Origin: Halomarinibacterium sp041392205
GTDB taxonomy: Bacteria > Bacteroidota > Bacteroidia > Flavobacteriales > Flavobacteriaceae
Assembly: GCA_041392205.1 (NCBI GenBank)
Contig: JAWKMO010000002.1
Location: 62,001 to 126,000 of the forward strand
Direction of reading: 5' to 3'
DNA length: 64,000 nucleotides
Positions 25,987 to 34,069 of this stretch are shown here, in pieces. The first letter of the stretch is position 1. Each line of letters starts with the position of its first letter. The notes under the pieces are model-generated. The model had not been told where the DNA came from. It saw only the letters and a program-made list of their open reading frames with translations, and did no database searches. The translations under genes were made by a program, and so were the position numbers.

Positions 25987-27047
25987 TTAGTTTCCCCTCC
26001 TTGATTAGGTGGGGATAAAGGGGTGGTAGCTAAAACGGAAAGGATTTTTTCAACTACTATAACAGGTTTAATAGACTCCATTACCTTTTCATAGCCTTGA
26101 GGAAATTTATTCCCATAAATTGAAGTAGGAATTAATGGATATTTTTCCATGTTTGAAAGGATTTGATTTTCCATAGGCTGATTGAATGGTGCAAAACCTG
26201 CGAAAGGATGTGTTACTCCCCAAAGTGTAATCACTGGAACTCCATACATAGCGGCTAAATGCCCATTGGCGCTATCCATAGATACCATAACGGCTAAGTT
26301 TGAAATGAGTGCTAATTCTTCTTCAAATGAAATTCCGGCAACAGTGGTAACCGATTTTAATCCTTTCCCTAATTGTTCTAAATCTTCTCTTTCAGCTTGA
26401 CTCCCAAAGAGGAATAGTTGATAGTTTCCTTTTTTATCTAATTCTTGAAGCACTTCCTTCATCAACTCTAAAGGATACCTTTTACTTTCATAAGCCGCAA
26501 AGGGAGCCATGCCAATTTGCTTTTTGAATGCATCTATTGTAAAAGGAAGCCGTAACGATTTTTTATCCAAAAATAAAGGGTGTTTTAAGTCTAAAGCATA
26601 GCCTAACTTTCGGAATACGTCTGCATAGCGCTCGTGCGTAGATTTTAGGGGTTTAAAAAGCTTTTCATTGGGTTTTGTGAGGGCCTTTTTTTCGGCTCTC
26701 CCTTTGTCAATCTTTGCCACTTTGATAGCAAAAGATTTAAAATAACGTGTCATTACATTCGACCGAATGACATTGTGCAAATCGGCCACTGCTGTTATCT
26801 TTTGCCGCTTTACTTCCTTGGCCAATTTTACGATTCCTAAAAGACCTTTGTGTTTCCCTTTTACATCTGCTTCTATAAAAGAGACATTAGAAATATCTTT
26901 AAAAATTGGGCGAAAAAGTTCTCGAGAAATAACCGTAATCCTTACTTCAGGATACGTTTTTGTAAGTTTTAGTAACACAGGCACCGTCATAGCCACATCT
27001 CCCATGGCAGAGAGACGGATAACTACTATGTGCGGCGAAGGTTTCAA
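25983..27047 (-). CDS. Glycosyltransferase family 9 (heptosyltransferase-like)
   Basis: A 354-residue GT-B enzyme. The N-terminal IRLSAMGDVAMTVPVL and the C-terminal donor site DSANGHLAAMYGVPVITLWGVTHP are GT9 signatures; it should add a sugar (heptose or similar) to the lipopolysaccharide core in the cytoplasm. No ATG is available; the TTG at 27047, 3 nt after the DUF4254 stop, starts the protein just before the first strand. The last ~14 codons (TTPLSPPNQGGE) are encoded by a dispersed C/G-rich repeat, so the tail is not part of the original enzyme. Confidence 0.85.
   Translation of the reverse strand: MKPSPHIVVIRLSAMGDVAMTVPVLLKLTKTYPEVRITVISRELFRPIFKDISNVSFIEADVKGKHKGLLGIVKLAKEVKRQKITAVADLHNVIRSNVMTRYFKSFAIKVAKIDKGRAEKKALTKPNEKLFKPLKSTHERYADVFRKLGYALDLKHPLFLDKKSLRLPFTIDAFKKQIGMAPFAAYESKRYPLELMKEVLQELDKKGNYQLFLFGSQAEREDLEQLGKGLKSVTTVAGISFEEELALISNLAVMVSMDSANGHLAAMYGVPVITLWGVTHPFAGFAPFNQPMENQILSNMEKYPLIPTSIYGNKFPQGYEKVMESIKPVIVVEKILSVLATTPLSPPNQGGETN
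25991..26026. repeat. Dispersed C/G-rich repeat forming the GT9 3' end
   Basis: CCCCTCC, a short AT spacer, then GGTGGGG and GGGGTGG. It is related, in opposite orientation, to the element at 16799-16832 and belongs to the kind of intergenic repeat often translated as PPLxPPxxGG tails when it lands in a gene end. Confidence 0.5.
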
Positions 27048-27050
27048 TAA

Positions 27051-27659
27051 TTATTTTTTGTTTCGCAACACAGGATTCAATTCGTCATCGTTATACATTT
27101 TCATCTGTTTATAGACTTTCATGTATTTTCTTCCGTGCGCGATATCGTCTAGTAATTGCTGAATGGCCGTGCTTAAATCCACCCGCTGTTCCAACAACAC
27201 ATCCAGTTTTTTTTGACACGCGGCTCTGTGTGCTTCGGAAGCATCTTTACGAGTAGCTTCTTCATTCATATGATATACTTTTAATGCCAGAATAGACAAT
27301 CTATCTACTCCCCAAGCAGGACTTTCGGTATTGATAGAAGCATTAGGCTGTACGGCAACCTCTTTATATTTTTCCAAAAAATAGCTGTCGATATACTCCA
27401 CCATATCGGTTCTATCCTGGTTGGAGGCATCAATTTTTCGTTTTAAATCCAATGCCGCAACAGGGTCGATATTGGGGTCACGAATAATGTCTTCGTAATG
27501 CCATTGTACCGTATCTATCCAACATTTTCTATACAATAAATGCTCTAATAATTGTGCGTCTTTATCATATGGATTTTTAAAAGGCTGGTATGGGTCGTCC
27601 AAAATGTGGTACGTTTTAATAACTTCCTGAAATAGTTGGTTGGCTGTTGAGGTAAACAT
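27051..27659 (-). CDS. DUF4254 protein
   Basis: About 202 residues, all-helical, charged, cytoplasmic; matches DUF4254, a Bacteroidota family commonly paired with GT9 glycosyltransferases. The ATG at 27659 (MFTSTANQLFQ) is chosen over a TTG at 27674, which would overlap the methylase gene. No catalytic signature is recognised. Position between the methylase (1-nt gap) and the GT9 gene (3-nt gap) suggests cotranscription and a role in core-sugar assembly. Confidence 0.8.
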   Translation of the reverse strand: MFTSTANQLFQEVIKTYHILDDPYQPFKNPYDKDAQLLEHLLYRKCWIDTVQWHYEDIIRDPNIDPVAALDLKRKIDASNQDRTDMVEYIDSYFLEKYKEVAVQPNASINTESPAWGVDRLSILALKVYHMNEEATRKDASEAHRAACQKKLDVLLEQRVDLSTAIQQLLDDIAHGRKYMKVYKQMKMYNDDELNPVLRNKK

Positions 27660-27660
27660 A

Positions 27661-28668
27661 TTATTTCTTTTCAAGTATGTGTAAATATTCTACTGTTTTA
27701 GAGGCTTTATGGTTTCGGTTTTCGGTTTTATCGGCTTTAAAACGCTGATAGTTTTTTGTGGCTACATCGTAATGGCCAAACTGTTCCATAACGCGTTGCA
27801 CTTCCTTTTGGCTCATTAATCCTTCATTGTTATAACTTAGGAAAATGTATTTAAATTGTGCGTGTTTAATCAACTCCGTAAAGCTTTCCAGTACTTTCCC
27901 TGTGCTACAATAATCACTTTTATAATAGTCCCTTAATCCTGTAACGCCTTTGGGTGCAAAGGTATCCATTTTTGCAATAGTATTTAGTACATGATAATTG
28001 GCACCGTATTGTCTTGCATTGTAGGGTGGGTCGAGGTATAAAATATCGCCTTCAATGGTTTTAATTAATTGATTACTGTCTTGCTGAAACACTTGATGCG
28101 AACTTTTAGTTTCTTCAAAAATAGTAGGCTCCAAAACAAGGGATTTCGCCGCCGATTTCTTTGTATGTTTTAAATAGGCTCCATACACCGAAGCCGTATT
28201 AGCCACTTTGTCTGCACTTTCCAAAAGTGATGCTAAGAGAAAGAAATATTCGTCTTCATTAATTATTGAATTTTTTTTCCAGATTTCAATTTGAGAACGA
28301 ATAGCATCTATTTTTTGTCCATTTTCTGAAATAAAATAGTTTCTCCCGTGGCTTCCTCCTTGGGAATACGTTTCAAAAACAAATCCCTTTTCCCCTTGGA
28401 GATTATTAAGAGTTTCCAACTTATCATTAAGTGATATGGGTTTGTGATTACCAATATAATTTCGGTTTAACACATAACTGTAAAACTCAACATCGTTGGC
28501 AAGAACCTTTTTTACTTGAGTTTTAAATGTGCGCCCCACAATGCCAGTTCCTGCAAAGAGGTCACAAAACACTTTTTGGGAAAGGTTCTCACCTACTGTT
28601 TTTGAAATGGTTTCAAAAAGAAAGGGAGCTAGTTTGTATTTGGAGCCGATGTAACCTATTGAACCCAA
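27661..28668 (-). CDS. DNA N6-adenine methyltransferase (D12 class)
   Basis: A 335-residue methylase in D12/Dam-type order: start motif YIGSKYKL (residues 6-13), SAM-binding DLFAGTG (36-42) and catalytic DPPY (213-216). It should transfer methyl to adenine N6 at a specific site not readable here. The start must be the TTG at 28668, since a TAA immediately precedes it in frame. A perfect -7 element lies 30 nt upstream. It is the first gene of the DUF4254-GT9 transcript and is divergent from a BglII-like endonuclease, so it may be an orphan, or a second methylase of that restriction system. Confidence 0.88.
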   Translation of the reverse strand: MGSIGYIGSKYKLAPFLFETISKTVGENLSQKVFCDLFAGTGIVGRTFKTQVKKVLANDVEFYSYVLNRNYIGNHKPISLNDKLETLNNLQGEKGFVFETYSQGGSHGRNYFISENGQKIDAIRSQIEIWKKNSIINEDEYFFLLASLLESADKVANTASVYGAYLKHTKKSAAKSLVLEPTIFEETKSSHQVFQQDSNQLIKTIEGDILYLDPPYNARQYGANYHVLNTIAKMDTFAPKGVTGLRDYYKSDYCSTGKVLESFTELIKHAQFKYIFLSYNNEGLMSQKEVQRVMEQFGHYDVATKNYQRFKADKTENRNHKASKTVEYLHILEKK

Positions 28669-28697
28669 TTATTGTTTTATTTTTGTTTTACTAACTT

Positions 28698-28706
28698 GCA
28701 AATATA
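28698..28706 (-). promoter_or_regulatory. -7 promoter element of the D12 methylase operon
   Basis: TATATTTGC on the minus strand fits TAnnTTTG perfectly, 30 nt before the TTG start. It lies in the 53-bp divergent gap shared with the endonuclease gene. Confidence 0.65.
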
Positions 28707-28721
28707 GTATTTAAATAGTCC

Positions 28722-29348
28722 ATGAATTTTAGAACACATTCCTTCCGTCATGCCGAAGTTATATTGAATGAACCTGAATTCATTAATCAATACCATCAAC
28801 TTATTGAGGTCATAAGAAACATCACTGATAATGATATAATTATGAAGCATGTAGGTTATGGAAGCCTTGATGAAGCCAGCACGCCTAAAAGCATCTCGAG
28901 AGCCATTAATGATTTATTAAAAGAAAGATACCTAGTTAAAAATTGGAATTCAGAATCAGGAATTTTTCAAGACACACAATATCAAGGTGAAACTTGGAGA
29001 TTAGACTTTGCAAAAGATGATATATCTATAGAAGTTGCCTTTAATCATTCTACGGTGATTGCTTGGAATTTAATAAAGCCTGTTTTAGCAAGTGAATTAA
29101 ACCATGTTCAAAAAGCCATTCAAACAAAAATTGGTGTTATTATTACCGCAACAAATGAATTAAAGCAAGAAGGTGGGTTTGATGGTGCAATAGGTACTTT
29201 TGAAAAATTTCTAGACTATCTACCTCCATTACAAAATATACTTACTGTCCCTTTATTGATTATTGGACTTGAAAAACCTGAAAGTTTTAAAATTGAACAT
29301 TTTCAACTTGCTCCTCGTAAGAAGATTGGTCGTGTAATTCATCTCTAA
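28722..29348 (+). CDS. Type II restriction endonuclease, BglII-like
   Basis: A 208-residue protein resembling the BglII/BstYI endonuclease family from end to end: the N-terminal HAEVILN parallels HADEILN of BglII, and the catalytic core reads LDFAKDDISIEVAF. Asp95 and Glu104 keep the exact D-x8-E spacing of the BglII PD-(D/E)XK site; the third residue, Gln in BglII, is Ala106 here. The later strand KIGVIITA also matches. It should cut unmethylated DNA, possibly at a BglII-like site, but specificity is inferred only. Convergent with, and overlapping by 62 nt, the cytosine methylase gene. No promoter on this strand is obvious in the 53-bp gap. Confidence 0.8.
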   Translation: MNFRTHSFRHAEVILNEPEFINQYHQLIEVIRNITDNDIIMKHVGYGSLDEASTPKSISRAINDLLKERYLVKNWNSESGIFQDTQYQGETWRLDFAKDDISIEVAFNHSTVIAWNLIKPVLASELNHVQKAIQTKIGVIITATNELKQEGGFDGAIGTFEKFLDYLPPLQNILTVPLLIIGLEKPESFKIEHFQLAPRKKIGRVIHL

Positions 29349-30567
29349 TAATTTTCTTATATAAAACTTCTCCAATTTTTTCAATTACTCCAACCACTAA
29401 CGCATTTCCCATAAAGAATGCTCGTTTTGTATCTGTAATTCCTTCTAATTTAGTGTGATTGTCAGGAAACATATTTAGTCTTTCTAACTCTATTGGTGTT
29501 AACCTTCGTAAACCTCTTTCAGAAAGAATTACGTGTTTAAATCTTGAAGGTGATTTTCCTCCTTCTCCTGTTATTATTGTCCTTGAAGCATTATCTAAAG
29601 CGTCTGGATAAATCATTCCTCCTTCTGAATATTTGTATTTATGTCCTTCGCTAGAAACTCTTTCAATAGTTTTAGAACCTTTTAAATACTCCCATTTATC
29701 CTTGTCTTTTTCGTCTATAAAAAAGTCCTTTGTAACTTCTCCATTTTGTAAGACATCTGCTAAAACAGTTTTATTTCCATCATAATTTGCCTCTGTTTTA
29801 GTGGTATAAACATTACCTTTAATTAGTAAACCTGTATTTTGAAAAGGAGATAATTTTCCTGTTTTATTAAAGTTGTTGGTGATTTCTACTAAATCTCCTT
29901 TTAATTCAACTTCTTGAATTGAATTTGTTTTGGCAACAGGAAAAGCATTTGCAATTGTTCCCTCATTTATTAACCAATCAATTTTGTTAGATTTTTTTAA
30001 CCTCTTGTAAATCTCTGTTGATTTGTGATAACCAATAAAGAAAACTCTTCTTCTTCTTTGTGGCATTCCATATTCAGCCGCATTAATTACCCTCCACTCA
30101 ACAGCATACCCAAGTTCGTTTAAACTTTGGAGCATTACTGCAAAATCACGCCCTCTTTGTTTTGCAGGTGATTTTAAAAGCCTGTCAACATTTTCTAAAA
30201 ACAGATATTTTGGTTTGTTCTTTTTTTCTTCTAAAATCCTATGTATTGACCACCAAAGAACTCCCTTCTTTCCTTTTAAACCGCCCGAGTTCTTCAATGT
30301 TGTTGCAACAGAATAGTCTTGACATGGAAAGCCGCCACATAACAAATCATGGTCGGGAATGTCTTTTGTTGGAACTTTTGCTATATCTACATTCGAATGG
30401 TTTTCCTTTCCAAATCTTGCTTCATAAACCATTGAAGCATGTTGAATTTTTGTAGATGGCTCCCATTGGTTACTCCAAATAACTTTATAGTTATTTTTTT
30501 CAAGTCCAAGTCTAAAGCCTCCAACACCAGCAAATAATTCTACAACCTTTAAAGTTTTACTTTTCAT
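29287..30567 (-). CDS. DNA C5-cytosine methyltransferase
   Basis: About 426 residues with the ordered C5-methylase motifs: I FAGVGGFRLGL (residues 12-22), IV GGFPCQDYS with catalytic Cys82, VI ENV (125-127), VIII QRRRR (170-174), and X GNALVVGVIEKI near the C-terminus; the variable target-recognition region lies between VIII and IX. The ATG at 30567 overlaps the controller gene by 11 nt; an upstream non-ATG extension would only add non-conserved residues. It protects host DNA from the neighbouring endonuclease. Its C-terminal ~20 codons are antisense to the endonuclease 3' end. Confidence 0.93.
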   Translation of the reverse strand: MKSKTLKVVELFAGVGGFRLGLEKNNYKVIWSNQWEPSTKIQHASMVYEARFGKENHSNVDIAKVPTKDIPDHDLLCGGFPCQDYSVATTLKNSGGLKGKKGVLWWSIHRILEEKKNKPKYLFLENVDRLLKSPAKQRGRDFAVMLQSLNELGYAVEWRVINAAEYGMPQRRRRVFFIGYHKSTEIYKRLKKSNKIDWLINEGTIANAFPVAKTNSIQEVELKGDLVEITNNFNKTGKLSPFQNTGLLIKGNVYTTKTEANYDGNKTVLADVLQNGEVTKDFFIDEKDKDKWEYLKGSKTIERVSSEGHKYKYSEGGMIYPDALDNASRTIITGEGGKSPSRFKHVILSERGLRRLTPIELERLNMFPDNHTKLEGITDTKRAFFMGNALVVGVIEKIGEVLYKKIIRDELHDQSSYEEQVENVQF

Positions 30568-30865
30568 TTTCTTGAGCTTTATAGTACTGTATTTTCTGTT
30601 CTGCAAATTGAAGAGCTTCAGAAGAAATATTATAATTGGCTAAGTTTTCAGCAAGCTTTTCTGAAAGCCAATCAATCATTAATTCATCGATTGGAATATT
30701 GTAAAACTTTGCAATTCGATGAATTTGCTCTTCAGTTGGCTTTCTTTCATTTTTCTCAAATTTACTAATTAGAGATTGGTCAATATCCAATAATGCAGCT
30801 GCTTTCCGAAGAATTAATCCTTTAGATTCCCTGTATTCTCTTAATTTTTCTCCTAAAGATATCAA
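30557..30865 (-). CDS. XRE-family controller protein of the R-M locus
   Basis: A 102-residue HTH_3 regulator: the helix-turn-helix is LRKAAALLDIDQSLISKFEKNER (about residues 19-41), followed by a helical C-terminus. The start is TTG (30863-30865); a stop lies upstream in frame and no ATG is available. The gene overlaps the methylase by 11 nt and is preceded by a perfect dyad lying over its own -7 element, so autorepression together with the methylase is likely. In role it resembles R-M C proteins, although those usually precede the endonuclease gene. Confidence 0.82.
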   Translation of the reverse strand: MISLGEKLREYRESKGLILRKAAALLDIDQSLISKFEKNERKPTEEQIHRIAKFYNIPIDELMIDWLSEKLAENLANYNISSEALQFAEQKIQYYKAQENEK

Positions 30866-30894
30866 TCTGACTAAATTTGTTTTGACAATAATAT

Positions 30895-30915
30895 TTTAGA
30901 CATAATTTGTCTAAA
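30895..30915. promoter_or_regulatory. Operator dyad for the controller-methylase promoter
   Basis: TTTAGACA (30895-30902) and TGTCTAAA (30908-30915) are perfect 8-bp inverted arms with a 5-bp spacer. The right arm overlaps the -7 element at 30911-30919, an arrangement expected for repression by the XRE protein encoded next. Confidence 0.65.
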
Positions 30916-30919
30916 TATA
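30911..30919 (-). promoter_or_regulatory. -7-like promoter element of the controller gene
   Basis: TATATTTAG on the minus strand, one base from consensus, about 45 nt before the TTG start; overlapped by the operator dyad. Confidence 0.45.
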
Positions 30920-30925
30920 AAAAAA

Positions 30926-31573
30926 TTATTTATTAGAAACAAAAATTATATCACTTAACGATTTGTGATTTTTGTCAAAATTAAACGAATGCAATTGGTT
31001 GGTTTGAAAGTTGGCTAAGTATTTTTCAATTTCTTTCTTAATGAGCGAAAGTTCTGCCTTCAATTTCCAGTGAAAACCCTTAGCGTCATATACCACAACA
31101 AACAATCTGTTTTTAAGATGGTAGCGCTGTTCGGTGCTTTGGTTTGTATAAAGCCACGTGATTAATTCTTCTTTATGGTTTTGCGCATATTCTAACGATT
31201 GTCCAAAGCCTTTTGGAAAAACCGAAGTTTTATGATCAAACGGAATGTCTTTCAGAAAAAAATCTTTTTCAGAATCTTTAGTTTGCCATACCGATTGAAC
31301 CCATTCAGATTCATTAAAAATTAGTTCTACACCCATCGCACTCCAAAAGTTAAACCAACGATTGGCAGCATAATCAAACAAAGCGCCTTTATCTACTTGT
31401 AAATTTTGATGGGTTTGTTTTAATAACAATACAAATTGTTCCCAGCTGGGGGTATCGTAAATAAAACCCGTATAACTGTCCCATTCATTATTTTGAAACC
31501 TTCCCCATTGATACCGATAGGAAAGTCTTTTTTGCAACTGACTCTCCAAATACTGTAAATCTATTTTTGTCAT
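30926..31573 (-). CDS. Unknown protein, possible PD-(D/E)XK nuclease fold
   Basis: About 215 residues. The ATG at 31573 forms an ATGA overlap with the stop of the DUF6427 gene, so it is chosen over a longer frame from 31612. I do not recognise a named family. The centre has NFWSAMGVE followed by IPFDHKTSVFPKGF, where an acidic residue, a strand and D-x-K resemble a restriction-endonuclease-like active site, and a later strand RLFVVVYD. This could be a DNA-acting enzyme, but it could also be chance. It ends 60 bases from the R-M controller gene. Confidence 0.55.
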   Translation of the reverse strand: MTKIDLQYLESQLQKRLSYRYQWGRFQNNEWDSYTGFIYDTPSWEQFVLLLKQTHQNLQVDKGALFDYAANRWFNFWSAMGVELIFNESEWVQSVWQTKDSEKDFFLKDIPFDHKTSVFPKGFGQSLEYAQNHKEELITWLYTNQSTEQRYHLKNRLFVVVYDAKGFHWKLKAELSLIKKEIEKYLANFQTNQLHSFNFDKNHKSLSDIIFVSNK

Positions 31574-32493
31574 ACCAACAGAAAAAAAATGGGGAGTAGT
31601 AAAAAGGTCCAAAGGAGTAATTCCTTAAACCAAATATCCCCTTTTTTTTCCAAATATCCTGCAATAGTAATGGCGCTTGGCGCAGCCAGAAAGATGAGTT
31701 CGGTGCCTATTTTTATTTCAGAAAATAAGGTGATTAGAAAGCTTGCTGTGGCAGAAAAAACAACCAAAAGGTAATTGTTTCTAAACTTTTTTGGAATATC
31801 GGGTAGTTTTGAAATTCGATAAAAAATACTCCAGATAAGTACCGAAAAAAAGAAGGTGATAAATACCATCAAATCTATTGATCCATAGGTAGTAAAATCA
31901 TAAGAAATAGGTTTTGCAAATTCTCGAATCCATCGGAAAGAATTGTCTTTAATAAAAAAAAAGGCTGTTGCTATAAGAATCATTCCAAAAAATCCCGTAA
32001 CAGGAATTAACATATAACGAACCGGTTTTTTAGTAAGATTTAAAATAGCAATATACAACAAGCCAAAAAGTAAAATACTCCAAAAAAAGAAGTAAGATGC
32101 TAGGAGAATCCAAAGAGAAGCATCAAGAATTTTCTTTTCCAAGTTTTTTTCGGAAGCCATACTGAAAATCCTTCGTAAGGCTAATAAGAGTAGAAATTGT
32201 GCTATTATAATTCCTATATGTTTAGTTACAGGGACCATGGCAACCATACAAGAAAAAATAAAAATGGCATAGGTGTTTGAGGTGTTTAGGTAGTTTTTTC
32301 GTATTATAAAATCCAATAACAACATCGAAAAAACAAGGATCACCGCAGTAATACATATCCTTATAAAAGAATCCCACCGAAAGGTAAAATCTATTGCCAA
32401 AAAATAGGTAAGGAAACAAAAAGCCATTATAAAAACACCTAACAACAAAAAGTTAATAGGGTTAGATTTACCAAAAAAGCTTGTAAGCATCAT
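31570..32493 (-). CDS. DUF6427-like multi-pass membrane protein
   Basis: A 307-residue integral membrane protein with about nine to ten hydrophobic helices and few charged loops; matches the flavobacterial family I recall as DUF6427. Function unknown. It is divergent from the DUF6341 gene and upstream of purD in an arrangement typical of flavobacteria, suggesting the neighbouring R-M genes were inserted beside a conserved block. Translationally coupled by ATGA to the unknown gene downstream. Confidence 0.7.
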   Translation of the reverse strand: MMLTSFFGKSNPINFLLLGVFIMAFCFLTYFLAIDFTFRWDSFIRICITAVILVFSMLLLDFIIRKNYLNTSNTYAIFIFSCMVAMVPVTKHIGIIIAQFLLLLALRRIFSMASEKNLEKKILDASLWILLASYFFFWSILLFGLLYIAILNLTKKPVRYMLIPVTGFFGMILIATAFFFIKDNSFRWIREFAKPISYDFTTYGSIDLMVFITFFFSVLIWSIFYRISKLPDIPKKFRNNYLLVVFSATASFLITLFSEIKIGTELIFLAAPSAITIAGYLEKKGDIWFKELLLWTFLLLPIFFLLV

Positions 32494-32503
32494 GCTTTAT
32501 TTC

Positions 32504-32512
32504 TATTTTTGC
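32504..32512 (+). promoter_or_regulatory. -7 promoter element of the DUF6341 gene
   Basis: TATTTTTGC, perfect TAnnTTTG match, 18 nt before the ATG at 32530; it rules out a start at 32509. Confidence 0.65.
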
Positions 32513-32529
32513 GGTATAAATATACTACT

Positions 32530-32769
32530 ATGACTTGGAAAGGTTTTTTTGAAGGCATTCAATCTTTTACAGAAAGTGTTTTATTTGCTCCTTATGACGC
32601 GTTACGGCTTGGTGTAGATAGCTGGTGGGTTTCTAATGTCGTTAGCTGGATTTTAGTACTTATTGGTTTTGTAGCTTTCTTTTATTGGATGAAACAACTA
32701 TCGTATTTTAATGCTACTGGAGAAGAAGATAGAAGCCAAACCTCTCATTCCTTTTTAGGAAAGAACTAA
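32530..32769 (+). CDS. DUF6341-like small membrane protein
   Basis: A 79-residue protein, N-terminus MTWKGFFEGIQSFTESVLFAPYDALR, with one clear membrane helix (about residues 36-58). The motif FFEGIQSF and the position beside DUF6427 and purD match the flavobacterial family DUF6341. The start is set by the promoter element immediately upstream. Function unknown. It converges with purD, overlapping it by 4 nt. Confidence 0.75.
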   Translation: MTWKGFFEGIQSFTESVLFAPYDALRLGVDSWWVSNVVSWILVLIGFVAFFYWMKQLSYFNATGEEDRSQTSHSFLGKN

Positions 32770-34037
32770 AGGTCAAAACCAATATCGGTTCTAAAATACA
32801 TCGTATCGAAGGAAATTTTTTCAATTTCTTCATACGATTTTTTTATGGCCTTTCTAAAATCATTATCCAGCGAAGTTACTGCTATCACACGGCCACCATT
32901 AGTGACTACGTTTCCTTCTTTTAAAGCCGTCCCAGCGTGAAACACCATAGAACCTTGCACCTTTTCAATCCCAGAAATTTCTTTTCCTTTTTCGTAGGCT
33001 TCGGGATAACCTCCCGAAACTAGCATTACGGTAGCCGCACTTCTTTCATCCATTTCAAGTGAAATTTCGTTTAGTTTTTGCTTTGCTGTGGCTTCCAATA
33101 AATCGACCAAATCGGTTTTAATTCTTGGTAAAACGGCTTCGGTTTCAGGATCCCCCATACGTACATTGTACTCAATTACATAAGGTTCATTATTCACTTT
33201 TATCAATCCAATAAAAACAAATCCTTTATAGTCGATGTTTTCTTCTTTAAGCCCATTTACCGTAGGTTTTACAATGCGATTTTCAATTTTATGCATCAAC
33301 TCTTCATTAGCAAACGGAACGGGAGATACAGCGCCCATTCCGCCTGTGTTTAAGCCTGTGTCGCCTTCACCAATACGCTTGTAATCTTTTGCAGTGGGTA
33401 ACACTTTGTAGTTTTTACCATCGGTGAGTACAAAAACGCTTAATTCAATTCCGTCAAGAAATTCTTCAATGACCACTTTACTACTTGCAGCACCAAATTT
33501 TGAATGCGCCAACATATTCTCCAATTCGGTTTTGGCTTCGTTTATATCTTTCAGAATTAAAACTCCTTTTCCAGCAGCCAATCCATCGGCTTTTAAAACA
33601 TAAGGCGGCTTTAATGTTTCTAAAAATTGCTTCCCCGCCGCTAAACTTTCAGAAGTAAAACTTTGATATGCCGCCGTTGGAATGTTGTGCTGCATCATAA
33701 ATTCTTTGGCACGTTCTTTACTTCCTTCGAGTAAGGCCCCTTTTTTGGAAGGGCCTATCAACATCACATTTTTAAGTTCTAAGTCTTCCCGAAAGAAATC
33801 GTAAATCCCATTTACTAGAGGATCTTCTGGGCCCACGACCACCATTTCAATGGTATTTTCTAAAACCGTTTTTTTAATGGCTTCAAAATCGTTTACTGAA
33901 ATTGCTACATTTGTTGCAATACTTGCTGTTCCCGCATTTCCAGGGGCTACAAAAAGTTTAGAACAACGTGTGCTTTGCGAGATTTTATAAGCAAAGGTGT
34001 GCTCTCTTCCACCCGATCCTAAGATTAGAATATTCAT
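32766..34037 (-). CDS. purD: Phosphoribosylamine-glycine ligase
   Basis: A 423-residue ATP-grasp enzyme. N-terminal GSGGREH (residues 7-13), VGPEDPL and IGPSKKGALLEGSK, the ATP-grasp core LKADGLAAGKGV and the magnesium site NVRMGDPETEAVLPR are all present. It joins phosphoribosylamine and glycine with ATP in purine synthesis. It stands alone with its own promoter, unlinked to other pur genes in the window. Confidence 0.97.
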   Translation of the reverse strand: MNILILGSGGREHTFAYKISQSTRCSKLFVAPGNAGTASIATNVAISVNDFEAIKKTVLENTIEMVVVGPEDPLVNGIYDFFREDLELKNVMLIGPSKKGALLEGSKERAKEFMMQHNIPTAAYQSFTSESLAAGKQFLETLKPPYVLKADGLAAGKGVLILKDINEAKTELENMLAHSKFGAASSKVVIEEFLDGIELSVFVLTDGKNYKVLPTAKDYKRIGEGDTGLNTGGMGAVSPVPFANEELMHKIENRIVKPTVNGLKEENIDYKGFVFIGLIKVNNEPYVIEYNVRMGDPETEAVLPRIKTDLVDLLEATAKQKLNEISLEMDERSAATVMLVSGGYPEAYEKGKEISGIEKVQGSMVFHAGTALKEGNVVTNGGRVIAVTSLDNDFRKAIKKSYEEIEKISFDTMYFRTDIGFDL

Positions 34038-34060
34038 TATGAAATGTTTTATTTCGGCAT

Positions 34061-34068
34061 CAAAAATA
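34061..34068 (-). promoter_or_regulatory. -7 promoter element of purD
   Basis: TATTTTTG on the minus strand, perfect TAnnTTTG, 23 nt before the ATG. No riboswitch-like structure fits in the short leader. Confidence 0.65.
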
Positions 34069-34069
34069 A

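Noticed and set aside
30871..30903. Ten-codon ATG frame inside the controller operator (possible leader peptide)
   Set aside because: It lies almost at the expected transcription start, is out of frame with the controller and has no independent support.
28669..30925. R-M region as an integrated mobile element
   Set aside because: No integrase, transposase, flanking direct repeats or tRNA target were seen, so transfer is plausible but an element cannot be delimited.
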